Positions 15,677 through 24,974 of a stretch of 64,000 nucleotides of DNA are shown piece by piece (the stretch's first letter is position 1; each line of letters starts with the position of its first letter). The notes beneath the pieces are model-generated. The model was not told the DNA's origin and did no database searches. It was given only the letters and a program-made list of their open reading frames with translations. This DNA is from JABSSA01 sp039984715 (GTDB taxonomy: Bacteria; Pseudomonadota; Alphaproteobacteria; Rhodobacterales; Rhodobacteraceae): positions 186,001-250,000 of the forward strand of contig JBDWUA010000016.1 of assembly GCA_039984715.1 (NCBI GenBank), read 5' to 3'. Both the position numbers and the translations under genes were made by a program.

Positions 15677-18600
15677 TCAGGCAGCCGGTTGCGCATTGGA
15701 CGTGACTGCGATGTCGCTGTCCACTGCCAAAGTTGCCAGAACATCCCCACCGCCAACAAACTGGTATACGTTCAAAGTTGTACCATTTGCGTCTGTAACA
15801 CTGGTTTCAGTATCAACAAACTGACCGCTTGCATCACCAAGCAAGTTCAACTGATCAGAGGCATCTCCGTACACCGAAGCGCTTTCTGGCAATGCCTCAT
15901 TCAGCAGTGTTTCCAGTTCGGTGTCGGCCTCGCTTGAAAAGGCAAGGATGTCGGCAAGAGACAATTCAAGCGTGTTGGCGGCCCCATTCTCGATGTCCAA
16001 CGCTTCGATGCCAGTGAGATCGATAAGGTCCAATGCATCGTTGACGTCGCCGCCGTCCGTAAACGCGAGCCTGTCGCGCCCCGTTCCACCATCTATTTCG
16101 GTTACTTGGCCTGCTGCAACAGATTGTACGTTAGACAAATTGAAAAGATCGTTATCAGCGCCCGCATAAAGATGATCTAACCCACCATCCGAAGACAAAG
16201 TGTCGTCGCCAGCAAAACCAAATATCAAATCTGTTCCGGCCAATCCGCCCAAATTGTCCGCTTGATCGCTGCCGAAAATCAAATCACTTTGGTCTGTACC
16301 GGTTTCTGATTGCGCGTTGTCTTGTTTGCCGATCGTTTCGGACGCAAAAAGTTCCAAATCAGTTGTTTCGCCGTCCAAAGAATAGGCCGCCGTCGCCGAA
16401 AATTGGTTTTCTTCGCCTAACAAGTTTTCGATGCCGCCAATTTCAGCCAGTTCCAGCCTTGCGGCGGTGCCGTCTTCATTCAAAACGTTGCTTGTTAACA
16501 ATGCGATGGTGCCAAAGGATTCGCCATCCGCAGTCAATTCGACGGATAGGTCAATGATCTGAACAAAGCCTTCTTCGCTGCCCGGGTCCGGTTGTGTGAC
16601 TGATGACAAAACTGCACCGATTGGGCCGTCTTCGCTTGTTGTGGTCACTTGGAAATCAATTGTCTGGCCGCCCAAATCGGTCAGGCGTTCTGAAACGACA
16701 AGTATTTCAGCGGCTCCAGAAGCAAATCCACCGAAATCATCCAGAACGGTATAATCAAATACGTCGCGGCCAAAGAAACCGGCAGCAGGCGTATACAAAA
16801 ACGTATCACCCGACAGAGTCACCGTACCACCGTTCGCGCTGAGTGCATTGGTCGAAAACGTCAGGCCGTCGTTTGCGTCTAAATCTTGCGCTGTAAACGT
16901 TCCCGAAACAGCGGTGTCCGTTGTGGTGGTTAACGCGATTGATCCAAGCGTCGGTGAATCATTGGTGCCTGTCACGTTGATAGTTATGGATTGATCCCGG
17001 CTTGCGCCTTGATCATCGGTGACCGTGGCAACAAATACTTCCGAGATCGTTTGGCCCTGTTGTAACTCTTCCGCGCGCGTATCCAGCGCATACGTCCACG
17101 CACCGGTTGTCGTAATGGAAAACGTGCCAAGTTGCCCAATTCCCCCGCCAGACCATGCAGGTGTCGATACAGAATCCTGATCCGTCGCAACCAATTGCCC
17201 GCTGGTTGAAACTGTCACGTTCTCGGTGACGGATCCTTCGGCTTGGGATGGTGGGCTGGTTACGACCGGGGCATCATTCACGCCTATAACACTAACAGTT
17301 ACAGTTTGGACGCTAGATTCCTCGTCAGGGTCGCTGACCCGAATTGCAAAGCTGTCTGTACCGTCAAAGTTCGCGTCAGGTGTATAAGACCAAGCCCCGT
17401 CATTGGTTACAACAACAGTTCCAAAAGCGGCCCCTTGATCAAGGTTGTATGTCAAAACGTCGTTGTCGACATCGGTTCCAAGGGCCGTGCCCAGGATAAG
17501 GGTGTCTTCCGTTCCTTGGACGCTGACATCCTGAATTGTGGGGGCATCGTTGACGGGTGTTACGTTCACCGTTACGGACCCGCGTTCCAGCCCGCTTTGT
17601 CCTGTTACCGAATAAACAAATGTATCCGCTCCATTGAAATTTGGCGCGGGTGTATAGGAAAAATTGCCGTCCGACCCCAGAACAACGGACCCGTTTGCCG
17701 GAACAGTTTCGATCGCAAAAACACCGTCTGACTGGTTGCTGGGCAATTGCCCGGTCAAATCCGAACCACCGGCATCTTCTTGGGTCGTCAGGATGACGTC
17801 GATATCCTGAAAATCCTGAGTGTTGTTGCCTTCGTCAAATTGATCTTGATCCGGTGCTTCGTCGGGGGCAGGTGGCAGGGGAACCAATTCAGGCAGCTCC
17901 TCGCTGTCTTCGCCATCCAAATCAATGTCTGCGTCGGCTTCACCATTGCCGTCGTCGGTTCCCACATCTGAAATTGGGCGACCCGATTTGTTCAAATCGA
18001 TGAATTTCCCATCTTGGGAAAACCGTTGCAGCGCAGCCTGATAGGCGGCCACAGCTTCTGCGATCAGAACGTTGTCCGCTTGCTCGTCGGTTTCTGACCG
18101 GTCAATTTCGCGGGTTTGACCTTCTTCCGTCGACACAACCCAAGTCTTTGTGGTCGATGTGATCGTCGTGATCAGATCACCATCCAGATCGAACAATGCA
18201 ACTTTGCCAACGCCGCCGTCGGGGTCGCGGGTCAAAGTGATTTCGGCCGTCGACACACCATCTTTGGATTGAATGTCCGCCAGAACCGTTGTGCCCCGAA
18301 TGCCCATCGTTGCCGCAGGTGTGTTGACGTCCATGCCACCCGTTGATGCCACTTTTCCTGCGATGAAAACGAAACCACCTTGGATCAGGTTGAACGTCGC
18401 TCCGTTGTCTTGTGAATCCGGAGAGTAGATCAGTTCATTGATCACCATCCGGCTGTCCGGGGACAGGGTGAAGACTGTTCCGTCTACGAACGTGATCGAC
18501 AATTTGCTGTCGGCGTTGGTTTGAACAACGTCGTTCTGAAAAATCTTGGTCGTGTCCTGAAGTGTTTCTGTGACACCATCAGAGCGTTGAACAGTGGCCA

Positions 18601-18946
18601 ACCCATCTAAAGTTTCGACTTGTCCAATTGGCATGGCACCTGTGAAGGCGCCAGCTTGTGCGTATTGGCCCGGAGCGAGGGGGCCGGCAAGAATGTCGAC
18701 AAGGTCGCCGCGCAATGTTGCGCCATCGGGTGATTGTAGGTCGGCAAGGGGGGAGGCGTGGAAGTAATCTACGACACGAATATCTGCGGCGTCGTTGTTC
18801 TGTAAAATCAGATCACGTCCGTCACGTGTAAATTCCGCATCAAACAAAAGAGAAGCGGATTCAATAACGACAGGGTCAGACCCAGACGCGAACAGAATCT
18901 GTTCGCTTGATCCATGGGTAACGTTATCAATTTCTGCAATCGACAT
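15677..18946 (-). CDS. Large FecR-domain, cadherin-like, RTX-type type I secretion substrate
   Basis: A 1089-residue acidic protein with very few Cys residues and no Sec signal. Residues about 120-300 are a FecR domain (DTTKIFQNDVVQTNADSKL, then VFTLSPDSRMVINE, ending TPAATMGIRGTT). An acidic linker at 320-385 leads to several VCBS/tandem-95 cadherin-like modules (FSYTPAPNFNGADTFVYSV, WSYTPDANFDGTDSFAIRV, FLYTPAAGFFGRDVFDYTV). Residues about 895-945 hold hemolysin-type calcium-binding repeats (LIFGFAGDDTL, LYAGADNDLF). The hydrophobic-polar C-terminal 100 residues fit a type I secretion signal. It is probably a secreted or surface-held adhesin exported by the system at 21450-26355. An AAGGA Shine-Dalgarno precedes the ATG. 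Confidence 0.85.
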   Translation of the reverse strand: MSIAEIDNVTHGSSEQILFASGSDPVVIESASLLFDAEFTRDGRDLILQNNDAADIRVVDYFHASPLADLQSPDGATLRGDLVDILAGPLAPGQYAQAGAFTGAMPIGQVETLDGLATVQRSDGVTETLQDTTKIFQNDVVQTNADSKLSITFVDGTVFTLSPDSRMVINELIYSPDSQDNGATFNLIQGGFVFIAGKVASTGGMDVNTPAATMGIRGTTVLADIQSKDGVSTAEITLTRDPDGGVGKVALFDLDGDLITTITSTTKTWVVSTEEGQTREIDRSETDEQADNVLIAEAVAAYQAALQRFSQDGKFIDLNKSGRPISDVGTDDGNGEADADIDLDGEDSEELPELVPLPPAPDEAPDQDQFDEGNNTQDFQDIDVILTTQEDAGGSDLTGQLPSNQSDGVFAIETVPANGSVVLGSDGNFSYTPAPNFNGADTFVYSVTGQSGLERGSVTVNVTPVNDAPTIQDVSVQGTEDTLILGTALGTDVDNDVLTYNLDQGAAFGTVVVTNDGAWSYTPDANFDGTDSFAIRVSDPDEESSVQTVTVSVIGVNDAPVVTSPPSQAEGSVTENVTVSTSGQLVATDQDSVSTPAWSGGGIGQLGTFSITTTGAWTYALDTRAEELQQGQTISEVFVATVTDDQGASRDQSITINVTGTNDSPTLGSIALTTTTDTAVSGTFTAQDLDANDGLTFSTNALSANGGTVTLSGDTFLYTPAAGFFGRDVFDYTVLDDFGGFASGAAEILVVSERLTDLGGQTIDFQVTTTSEDGPIGAVLSSVTQPDPGSEEGFVQIIDLSVELTADGESFGTIALLTSNVLNEDGTAARLELAEIGGIENLLGEENQFSATAAYSLDGETTDLELFASETIGKQDNAQSETGTDQSDLIFGSDQADNLGGLAGTDLIFGFAGDDTLSSDGGLDHLYAGADNDLFNLSNVQSVAAGQVTEIDGGTGRDRLAFTDGGDVNDALDLIDLTGIEALDIENGAANTLELSLADILAFSSEADTELETLLNEALPESASVYGDASDQLNLLGDASGQFVDTETSVTDANGTTLNVYQFVGGGDVLATLAVDSDIAVTSNAQPAA

Positions 18947-19226
18947 CAGGCGCGTCCTTAAACAGACAGCAATTCATTCAAAATAATGGTGAACGTTCTA
19001 ACAGCACCCGAAGCAGTATGCAGTGAACAACATTACATTGGCCAAGATTTTGGCCAGATTCAGACACAATCAGGTCAAATTTCATCCTTTGTCGGTGTTT
19101 GAGAGGCCTTCCTAGGTCGAATCTCGGTGCCTCTCTTGCGAATCAGTAATCAGAAATTCTCGTATTGCGATAGTGATTTGGATTGATTTCTTGCAGTTTC
19201 ACCTGAAGGCGTCTTTTCTAACGATC
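18947..19226. promoter_or_regulatory. Divergent regulatory region between adhesin and CHASE2 cyclase genes
   Basis: This is a shared upstream region. It contains a direct repeat TTGGCCA at 19038-19044 and 19050-19056, 12 bases apart, each copy holding the palindrome TGGCCA; the wider match is ATTGGCCAAGATT against TTTGGCCAGATT. The spacing of just over one helical turn suggests a regulator site affecting one or both genes. The exact promoters are not clear by eye. Confidence 0.4.
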
Positions 19227-21449
19227 ATGTTGAAGTGGATTTATTTTAGAATTGGATTGGCCCGGCTCATTGCATTGGCGCTTGTCCTGTTTGCATTGAC
19301 TGTACGGGTCAACGACCCGGTGCCGGTTCAGATTGTGCGAAACCTGACTTTTGATCTTTTCCAACAGATCAAACCGCGTCAACCTCAGGCCTTTCCGGTG
19401 GCGATCATCGATGTCGATGATCCAAGCATTACCGAAATCGGGCAATGGCCGTGGCCGCGAACACGCTTTGCGGAACTGGTGGACAAGTCGATGCAGGCCG
19501 GGGCCGTTGCGGTCGCTTTTGATATCGTATTTGCAGAACGAGACCGGCTGTCTCCGGGACAAATTGCGCAGGACAATTCCGGGTTGGATTTGGCGATCCG
19601 CGAGTCTTTGCGTGCTTTGCCCAACAACGACGCATTGTTGGCCGAGGCATTCGGTCGAGGGCGTGTTGTGGTGGGCCAGACCAGTATTCGAAGCGCGAAT
19701 GGGTCCTCAACGGACACGGTTAATGTCTCGCAAGTGCCGCACGCCATTCTTGGCCCCGATCCAGCACCCTTTATACTGAAATTCCCCGATCTGGTTGAGA
19801 ACCTTCCAGACCTAGAAGCCTCGGCTGCGGGACGCGGGGTCTTTAGTGTGCGCCCCGATCCGGACGGTGTTTACAGACGTGCACCCGTCGTCGTGAGCGT
19901 CGGAGGCCAATTGCGCCTTGGATTAGCGCCCGAGTTGTTACGCGTGGCAACAGGAGGACAACCGTTTGCGGTGCGCACGAACCAAGCGGGCGTCGACGGT
20001 GTCGTATTGGCCGGGCAACTTGTTCAAACTGCTGGCGATGGAACGGTCAGGCCTTATTTGACCCGACCCAATAAGGCGCGTTTTGTGTCTGCTGCGGACC
20101 TGCTGAACGACCGGATGCCACAAGGACGCTTGAATGGTCATCTCGTTCTGGTCGGAACATCGGCCATCGGTCTTGAAGATTACCGTGCCACCCCTTTGGG
20201 GCTGCAAATGCCGGGTGTGGAAATTCATGCCCAGCTTCTAGAGAACATCATGTCGGACACATTGTTGAAACGCCCCAACTTTGCCATCGGAACTGAACTT
20301 GTTGCTACGTTTGCGATCTGTCTGCTCATTATCATTTTGACGCCCATCATGAATGCCAAATTCCTGATTGGATCGACGCTGTTGTTCCTGACCACGTTGG
20401 GTGTGGGGTCCTATGTTTTGTTTGAACGAAACCTTGTGTTGGTTGATCCAAGTTTCACAATCGCCTGCGGGTTAGCGACAATCATGTTCATGTCTGCGGC
20501 TAACTATTTACGAGAAGAACAAAGACGTCGCCAAATCAGAACCGCGTTTGGCCAGTATGTATCCAAGGACCTTGTGAATGCACTTTCGGACAATTCCGCC
20601 AATTTGCGCTTGGGCGGAGAAACGCGTGATCTAACGTTGCTTTTCAGTGATGTCCGGGGGTTTACAGCAATTGCCGAAGGGTTCCGTGAGAATCCAGAGG
20701 GTTTGACGACCCTGATGAACAGATTTCTTAATTTGTTGTCCAATGCCATTCTGGAACGGGGCGGGACGATCGATAAATTTATGGGCGACGCTGTGATGGC
20801 ATTTTGGAATGCGCCGATGGATCACGACAGCCACCAGATCGCGGCCTGTGCTGCTGCGTTACGGATGAAGCGCGACGTAGATGACTTAAACACAGCACGC
20901 GCCGCAGAAGCCGAAGAACACGGCGAGACCCATATGCCGATCAACATTGGGATCGGTATCAACACCGGGACCTGCCTTGTCGGCAATATGGGATCGGACA
21001 TGCGGTTTGATTATACGGCAATGGGGGATCCGGTGAATTTGGCGTCTCGTCTTGAAGGACAATCCAGATTTTATGGCACTTCAATCATTGTTGGAAACGC
21101 CACACGCACCGAAGCAGAAGCTGAATTTGCGTTGCTTGAACTGGATCTGATCCGGGTAAAAGGAAAGGTTCAACCGGAACGCATTTTTGCATTGCTTGGG
21201 GACGCGCAGGTGCGGTCAGGCAGCGCGTTTGCAGAAGTCACGCAGATTAACGAAACAATGCACACGGCTTACAGGTCTCAGAATTGGGACGCTGCCGAGG
21301 CGGCTTTGGATCAGCTTGAACCTTTGGCAACGTGGCTTGATCCTTTGTTGTCCCAGCATTTCGATCGGTACCGCGAACGCATTGACGATTTGCGTCAGAA
21401 TGAACCGCCCGAGGATTGGGACGGCGTTTTTGACGCTACTTCGAAATAA
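19227..21449 (+). CDS. CHASE2-domain class III adenylate cyclase
   Basis: A 740-residue membrane-bound cyclase. An N-terminal membrane segment (residues ~8-26) is followed by an extracytoplasmic CHASE2 sensor (VAIIDVDDPSITEIGQWPWPR, AVAFDIVFAE), three further membrane helices at about 355-425, and a catalytic domain at about 465-650. Metal-binding aspartates lie in LLFSDVRGFTA and FMGDAVMAFW; the Lys in DKFMGD and Thr in DYTAMGDPVNLASR are the adenine-specifying pair, favouring cAMP over cGMP. Start uncertain: ATG 19227 here, an in-frame GTG at 19173 would add 18 residues; neither has a good Shine-Dalgarno. It is divergent from the FecR/RTX gene and abuts the hlyD gene tail to tail. The sensed signal is unknown. 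Confidence 0.9.
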   Translation: MLKWIYFRIGLARLIALALVLFALTVRVNDPVPVQIVRNLTFDLFQQIKPRQPQAFPVAIIDVDDPSITEIGQWPWPRTRFAELVDKSMQAGAVAVAFDIVFAERDRLSPGQIAQDNSGLDLAIRESLRALPNNDALLAEAFGRGRVVVGQTSIRSANGSSTDTVNVSQVPHAILGPDPAPFILKFPDLVENLPDLEASAAGRGVFSVRPDPDGVYRRAPVVVSVGGQLRLGLAPELLRVATGGQPFAVRTNQAGVDGVVLAGQLVQTAGDGTVRPYLTRPNKARFVSAADLLNDRMPQGRLNGHLVLVGTSAIGLEDYRATPLGLQMPGVEIHAQLLENIMSDTLLKRPNFAIGTELVATFAICLLIIILTPIMNAKFLIGSTLLFLTTLGVGSYVLFERNLVLVDPSFTIACGLATIMFMSAANYLREEQRRRQIRTAFGQYVSKDLVNALSDNSANLRLGGETRDLTLLFSDVRGFTAIAEGFRENPEGLTTLMNRFLNLLSNAILERGGTIDKFMGDAVMAFWNAPMDHDSHQIAACAAALRMKRDVDDLNTARAAEAEEHGETHMPINIGIGINTGTCLVGNMGSDMRFDYTAMGDPVNLASRLEGQSRFYGTSIIVGNATRTEAEAEFALLELDLIRVKGKVQPERIFALLGDAQVRSGSAFAEVTQINETMHTAYRSQNWDAAEAALDQLEPLATWLDPLLSQHFDRYRERIDDLRQNEPPEDWDGVFDATSK

Positions 21450-22772
21450 TCAGCTTTCACGCAAAGCTTCGGCGCGGACGCGTAACAATGGTTGCAACAA
21501 ATAGCTCAGGACTGATCGTTTTCCGGTTTGAATATCAACCGTGGCAGTCATGCCGGGCTTGATCGGCAAACTTTGCGCGCCTTGTCCAAGATCAGTGCGT
21601 TCTGTGCGGACTGTTATTTTGAAATACTCCCGGCCATCTTCTTTGGCGATGGTGGTGGCACCAATTCGGGTCACTTCGCCGTCCAATGATCCATAAACCA
21701 AATAATCATAGGCGGTTATTTTGACGGATACCCGTTCACCCGGTTTGATAAACGCCACATCTGCAGGCAAAATGTCGACTTCGATGTGCAATCCGTCTTC
21801 TGCGGGCACGATTTCAAACAGTGGGGCGCCGGGTTCGACAACAGCCCCAAGCGTCGAGACATTGATTGCGTTTATTGTGCCGCGCACAGGGGCCGTCAGT
21901 TGGCGACGTGTTACCCGATCTTGGACGGCGCGCAGCCCCTCCTGAACCACTGCCAATTCGACACGTAACCGTGTCAGGCGTTGGCGTGCTGTCAGAATGT
22001 ACCCTGATTTGGCCACAGCGATTTCGCCTTCGGCTTCTTCGATGGCCGCAATCAACGATGCCTCTTGTGCAATGCTGACGGCCAGATCGCCATCCAATTC
22101 CGCCAAACGGGATTGTAGGCGCAATAGTTCGACACGCGGAACTGCACCGCGTTCGACAAGGCCAGCCGTTAGGTCCGATTCTTCTGATAGCGGTGCGCGA
22201 ATTTCGACCAGTTTCGTTCGACCGGCCCGCAATTCGTCCAACGCGGCGCGCCTTTGCGATGCTTTTTGATCCAGCACAAGCAATTCATTATCAAGCTGTT
22301 CAAACCGTGCATCCAACACATCCAGTTCAGCGACGATAGCTTGGCCTGCGCGCTCCATCAAAGCGTCAGGAAATGTCGGCGAGCGGTTCAAAGACACTTC
22401 GGCCTGCAAACGGACTTCTTCCGCCAACAAGGCCGCTTCGCGTTCTAAAAACTCGCCACGTTCGGCGGCGACGCTGGTGTCGTCGATCTGCATCAATGCT
22501 TGGCCCGCTTCAACGATATCGCCTTCAGCCACGTCGATGCTGCTGACGATTCCGGGTTCCAAAACTTGAACAATTTGGACCTGTCGGGCGGGGACCACAC
22601 GTCCTGCACCGCGTGTGACTTCTTCGATCTCCGAGACCCGAGCCCAGACCAAAAACGCGGCAATCCCAAATACAATAAGCAGCAACAAAGCCCATGATCG
22701 CCCAGGTCGTCCACGCAAACGCGCACGTGTTGGATCGTTCAGGAATTCTTCTTCGACATTGATCCCAAACAT
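21450..22772 (-). CDS. HlyD-family type I secretion periplasmic adaptor
   Basis: This 440-residue membrane fusion protein links the inner-membrane ATPase to the TolC-like channel. It has a short cytoplasmic N-terminus, one membrane segment at about residues 27-46 (WALLLLIVFGIAAFLVWARV), a lipoyl half-motif (VVPARQVQIVQVLEPGIVSSIDVAEGDIVEAGQ region), a long Glu/Arg/Leu-rich coiled-coil hairpin (about 110-290), and the C-terminal beta-barrel with VEPGAPLFEIVP and LPIKPGMTATVDIQTGKRSVLSYLL, the LapC/HlyD end. It sits 6 bases after the ATPase gene in one operon; its stop abuts that of the cyclase. Confidence 0.93.
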   Translation of the reverse strand: MFGINVEEEFLNDPTRARLRGRPGRSWALLLLIVFGIAAFLVWARVSEIEEVTRGAGRVVPARQVQIVQVLEPGIVSSIDVAEGDIVEAGQALMQIDDTSVAAERGEFLEREAALLAEEVRLQAEVSLNRSPTFPDALMERAGQAIVAELDVLDARFEQLDNELLVLDQKASQRRAALDELRAGRTKLVEIRAPLSEESDLTAGLVERGAVPRVELLRLQSRLAELDGDLAVSIAQEASLIAAIEEAEGEIAVAKSGYILTARQRLTRLRVELAVVQEGLRAVQDRVTRRQLTAPVRGTINAINVSTLGAVVEPGAPLFEIVPAEDGLHIEVDILPADVAFIKPGERVSVKITAYDYLVYGSLDGEVTRIGATTIAKEDGREYFKITVRTERTDLGQGAQSLPIKPGMTATVDIQTGKRSVLSYLLQPLLRVRAEALRES

Positions 22773-22778
22773 GGTCTT

Positions 22779-24974
22779 TTACCCTCGCACCTGAAAGGAT
22801 TGCGCATCGCGCAGGGTCTTTAATGCGTCATCGCGCGGACCATCCAACACTTTGCGACCGTGATCCAACACAATGAAACGATTGGCTAATTTGGCCAAAG
22901 ACATGCGGTGCGTACAAAACAACAAAGTCGTTTTGCCACCGGCCAGTTCCTGCAATCGCTCAATCACTGCGGTTTCCATGTGTTGATCCATAGCGTTGGT
23001 GGGTTCGTCCAGAAACAAGACATTTGGCTTGCGCAGCAGCAACCGCGCAAGGGCGACACCTTGGCGTTGACCACCTGACAATCGATTGCCTTTTTCGCCC
23101 AAAAACACATTTAGCCCATCGGGATTGGCGGCAACGAATTCGTCCATGCCAGCCTGATAAAGCGCGCGACGAATATCTTCGTCACTGGCCTGAGGATCAC
23201 CTAACACCATGTTTTCACGCAAGGTTCCCGTGAACAATTCGCTTTCTTGCGTGAGATATCCAATACCATCGCGCAAAGCTGCCGGATCATATTGGGAAAT
23301 CCCATGACCATCGACCAGAATAGTCCCGTCTTCAGCTGAAAATAGACCGTTCATCAGTTTGCCTGTTGTCGTTTTGCCTGACCCCACGCGCCCAAGCAGG
23401 GCAACAACTTCGCCCGGTTCGATTTCAAATGAAACGTCTTTCAAGGCAGGGTGTTCAGCATTGGGATAGCGGAACGTCACATTTCGAAATGCCAACTTGC
23501 CTTGCAGGACTTCTAGATTGCTTTCGATCGCGCCGGGGCGTTCACGGGGCAGGGCCATTAGATCATTCAAAGCGCGCATAGACTGGCGCGCGTAATGGGC
23601 GCGAAAGATTGTCTGGGCGACGGCCGCCAATGGGGCAAGGACCCGACCAGCCAAAATATTTGCAGCAATCAATGCGCCAACTGTTATGGCGTTTTCCGAC
23701 ACCAGAAATACCCCCCAGACGATGATCCCGACGCTGACACCCTGTTGCACCAATTGCGTTCCGTTGGTTGCCAAACCAGACCAAAATCGAGTGCGCCCCC
23801 CAATCTGCGAAGAAGCCGCGATGGCATTTTCCCATTCCCGTTGCATCACGGGTTCGCCGTTCAAGCTTTTGATCGCCTCGACGCCCAACAAGCTTTCAAC
23901 CAGAACAACGTGGCGCTTGGTCGCCAAGGTTTGGGCCTGTTGCGCGCTGCGCCGCAACGGGACTTGGGCGACAATTGCAAGGATCAACACAATAGGTATT
24001 GCGATTAGTGGCACATAGGTCAAAGGACCAACGACAAAGAACAACGCGGCGACAAATACGCCAATAAATAGCAGATCGATCACCGCGATAAAACTGGCAG
24101 AGCCAAAGAAATCACGCACAGAGTCAAATTCCCGAACCGCATTGGCCATGCCTGCCGCGCCTCCGGAACGCGATAAAAGGCGTGCGTTCAGGGTTTGATC
24201 AAACAGCGATGTGGCGGCTTTTAATTCGACCCTTCGCCCAATCCGTTCAAGTATGCTCAAACGCAAAGTGCGCAAAGCCAAATCCAACAGCAGGGCAATC
24301 CCCACGCCGATGGCCAATGTCCAAAGCGTCACAAACGCTACGTTGGGAATGACACGGTCGTAAACATTCATGACAAAGATCGGCAAGGCTAAGCTTAGGA
24401 CATTCATGCAAAACGCAGCGATGATGACCTGCGTCCAAGACGGCCAGCTTTCGCGCACCGGTCCCCAAAACCAATTCTTCGGCGTTTCGTTTTTTGCGTC
24501 GTGCAATGTGCCGGAAGGCCCGTTTTGGCGCATGCTCGCCTTGGAGACCAATAAGACATCGCGCCCAAATATCCGACGCGCATCCTTGCGTCGCAACTCT
24601 GTTTCCATTGGCCCTTTGTCTGGTTCAATGATCGTCAAATGCTTGCCGCGTGGTGCAATGTTGACCAGAATGACGGGGCTGGCGTTTTTGCGAAAAATCA
24701 CACAGGGCAGGGCACCGGGATCGATTTTGTCGGGATGGTTTTGGACAAGGCGTGATTTCAGACCAATGGTTTCAAGCGCTCGGGATACCCCTTGGGGTGA
24801 CGACAGGTTCGTGTCACTTGGAACAGCACTGCGCAGTGCAGATTTGGTAAAAGGACGGCCATGTGCCTTGGCAAGCCATGCAATCAGATCAAGATCAGGG
24901 TCATTAACATCAGCCCGAGCACCTTGCGGAGCCCTGAACGCATTCAACGTGATGTCTTGAACATCAGTTTCCAT
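22779..24974 (-). CDS. Type I secretion permease/ATPase (LapB-like, with C39-like domain)
   Basis: This 731-residue ABC exporter has three parts. Residues 1-150 are a C39-peptidase-like domain lacking the catalytic Cys near the start, i.e. a substrate-docking domain as in RTX exporters. Residues ~165-440 are the six-helix exporter membrane domain (IAAFCMNVLSLALPIFVMNVYDRV). Residues ~480-731 are an intact NBD with Walker A GRVGSGKTT near 530, signature LSGGQRQGVALARLLL near 635, Walker B NVLFLDEPTNAMD near 655 and H-loop CTHRMS. In contrast to the ABC-like protein at 11554 all ATPase motifs are present. Its start overlaps the tolC-like gene by 11 bases. Confidence 0.95.
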   Translation of the reverse strand: METDVQDITLNAFRAPQGARADVNDPDLDLIAWLAKAHGRPFTKSALRSAVPSDTNLSSPQGVSRALETIGLKSRLVQNHPDKIDPGALPCVIFRKNASPVILVNIAPRGKHLTIIEPDKGPMETELRRKDARRIFGRDVLLVSKASMRQNGPSGTLHDAKNETPKNWFWGPVRESWPSWTQVIIAAFCMNVLSLALPIFVMNVYDRVIPNVAFVTLWTLAIGVGIALLLDLALRTLRLSILERIGRRVELKAATSLFDQTLNARLLSRSGGAAGMANAVREFDSVRDFFGSASFIAVIDLLFIGVFVAALFFVVGPLTYVPLIAIPIVLILAIVAQVPLRRSAQQAQTLATKRHVVLVESLLGVEAIKSLNGEPVMQREWENAIAASSQIGGRTRFWSGLATNGTQLVQQGVSVGIIVWGVFLVSENAITVGALIAANILAGRVLAPLAAVAQTIFRAHYARQSMRALNDLMALPRERPGAIESNLEVLQGKLAFRNVTFRYPNAEHPALKDVSFEIEPGEVVALLGRVGSGKTTTGKLMNGLFSAEDGTILVDGHGISQYDPAALRDGIGYLTQESELFTGTLRENMVLGDPQASDEDIRRALYQAGMDEFVAANPDGLNVFLGEKGNRLSGGQRQGVALARLLLRKPNVLFLDEPTNAMDQHMETAVIERLQELAGGKTTLLFCTHRMSLAKLANRFIVLDHGRKVLDGPRDDALKTLRDAQSFQVRG

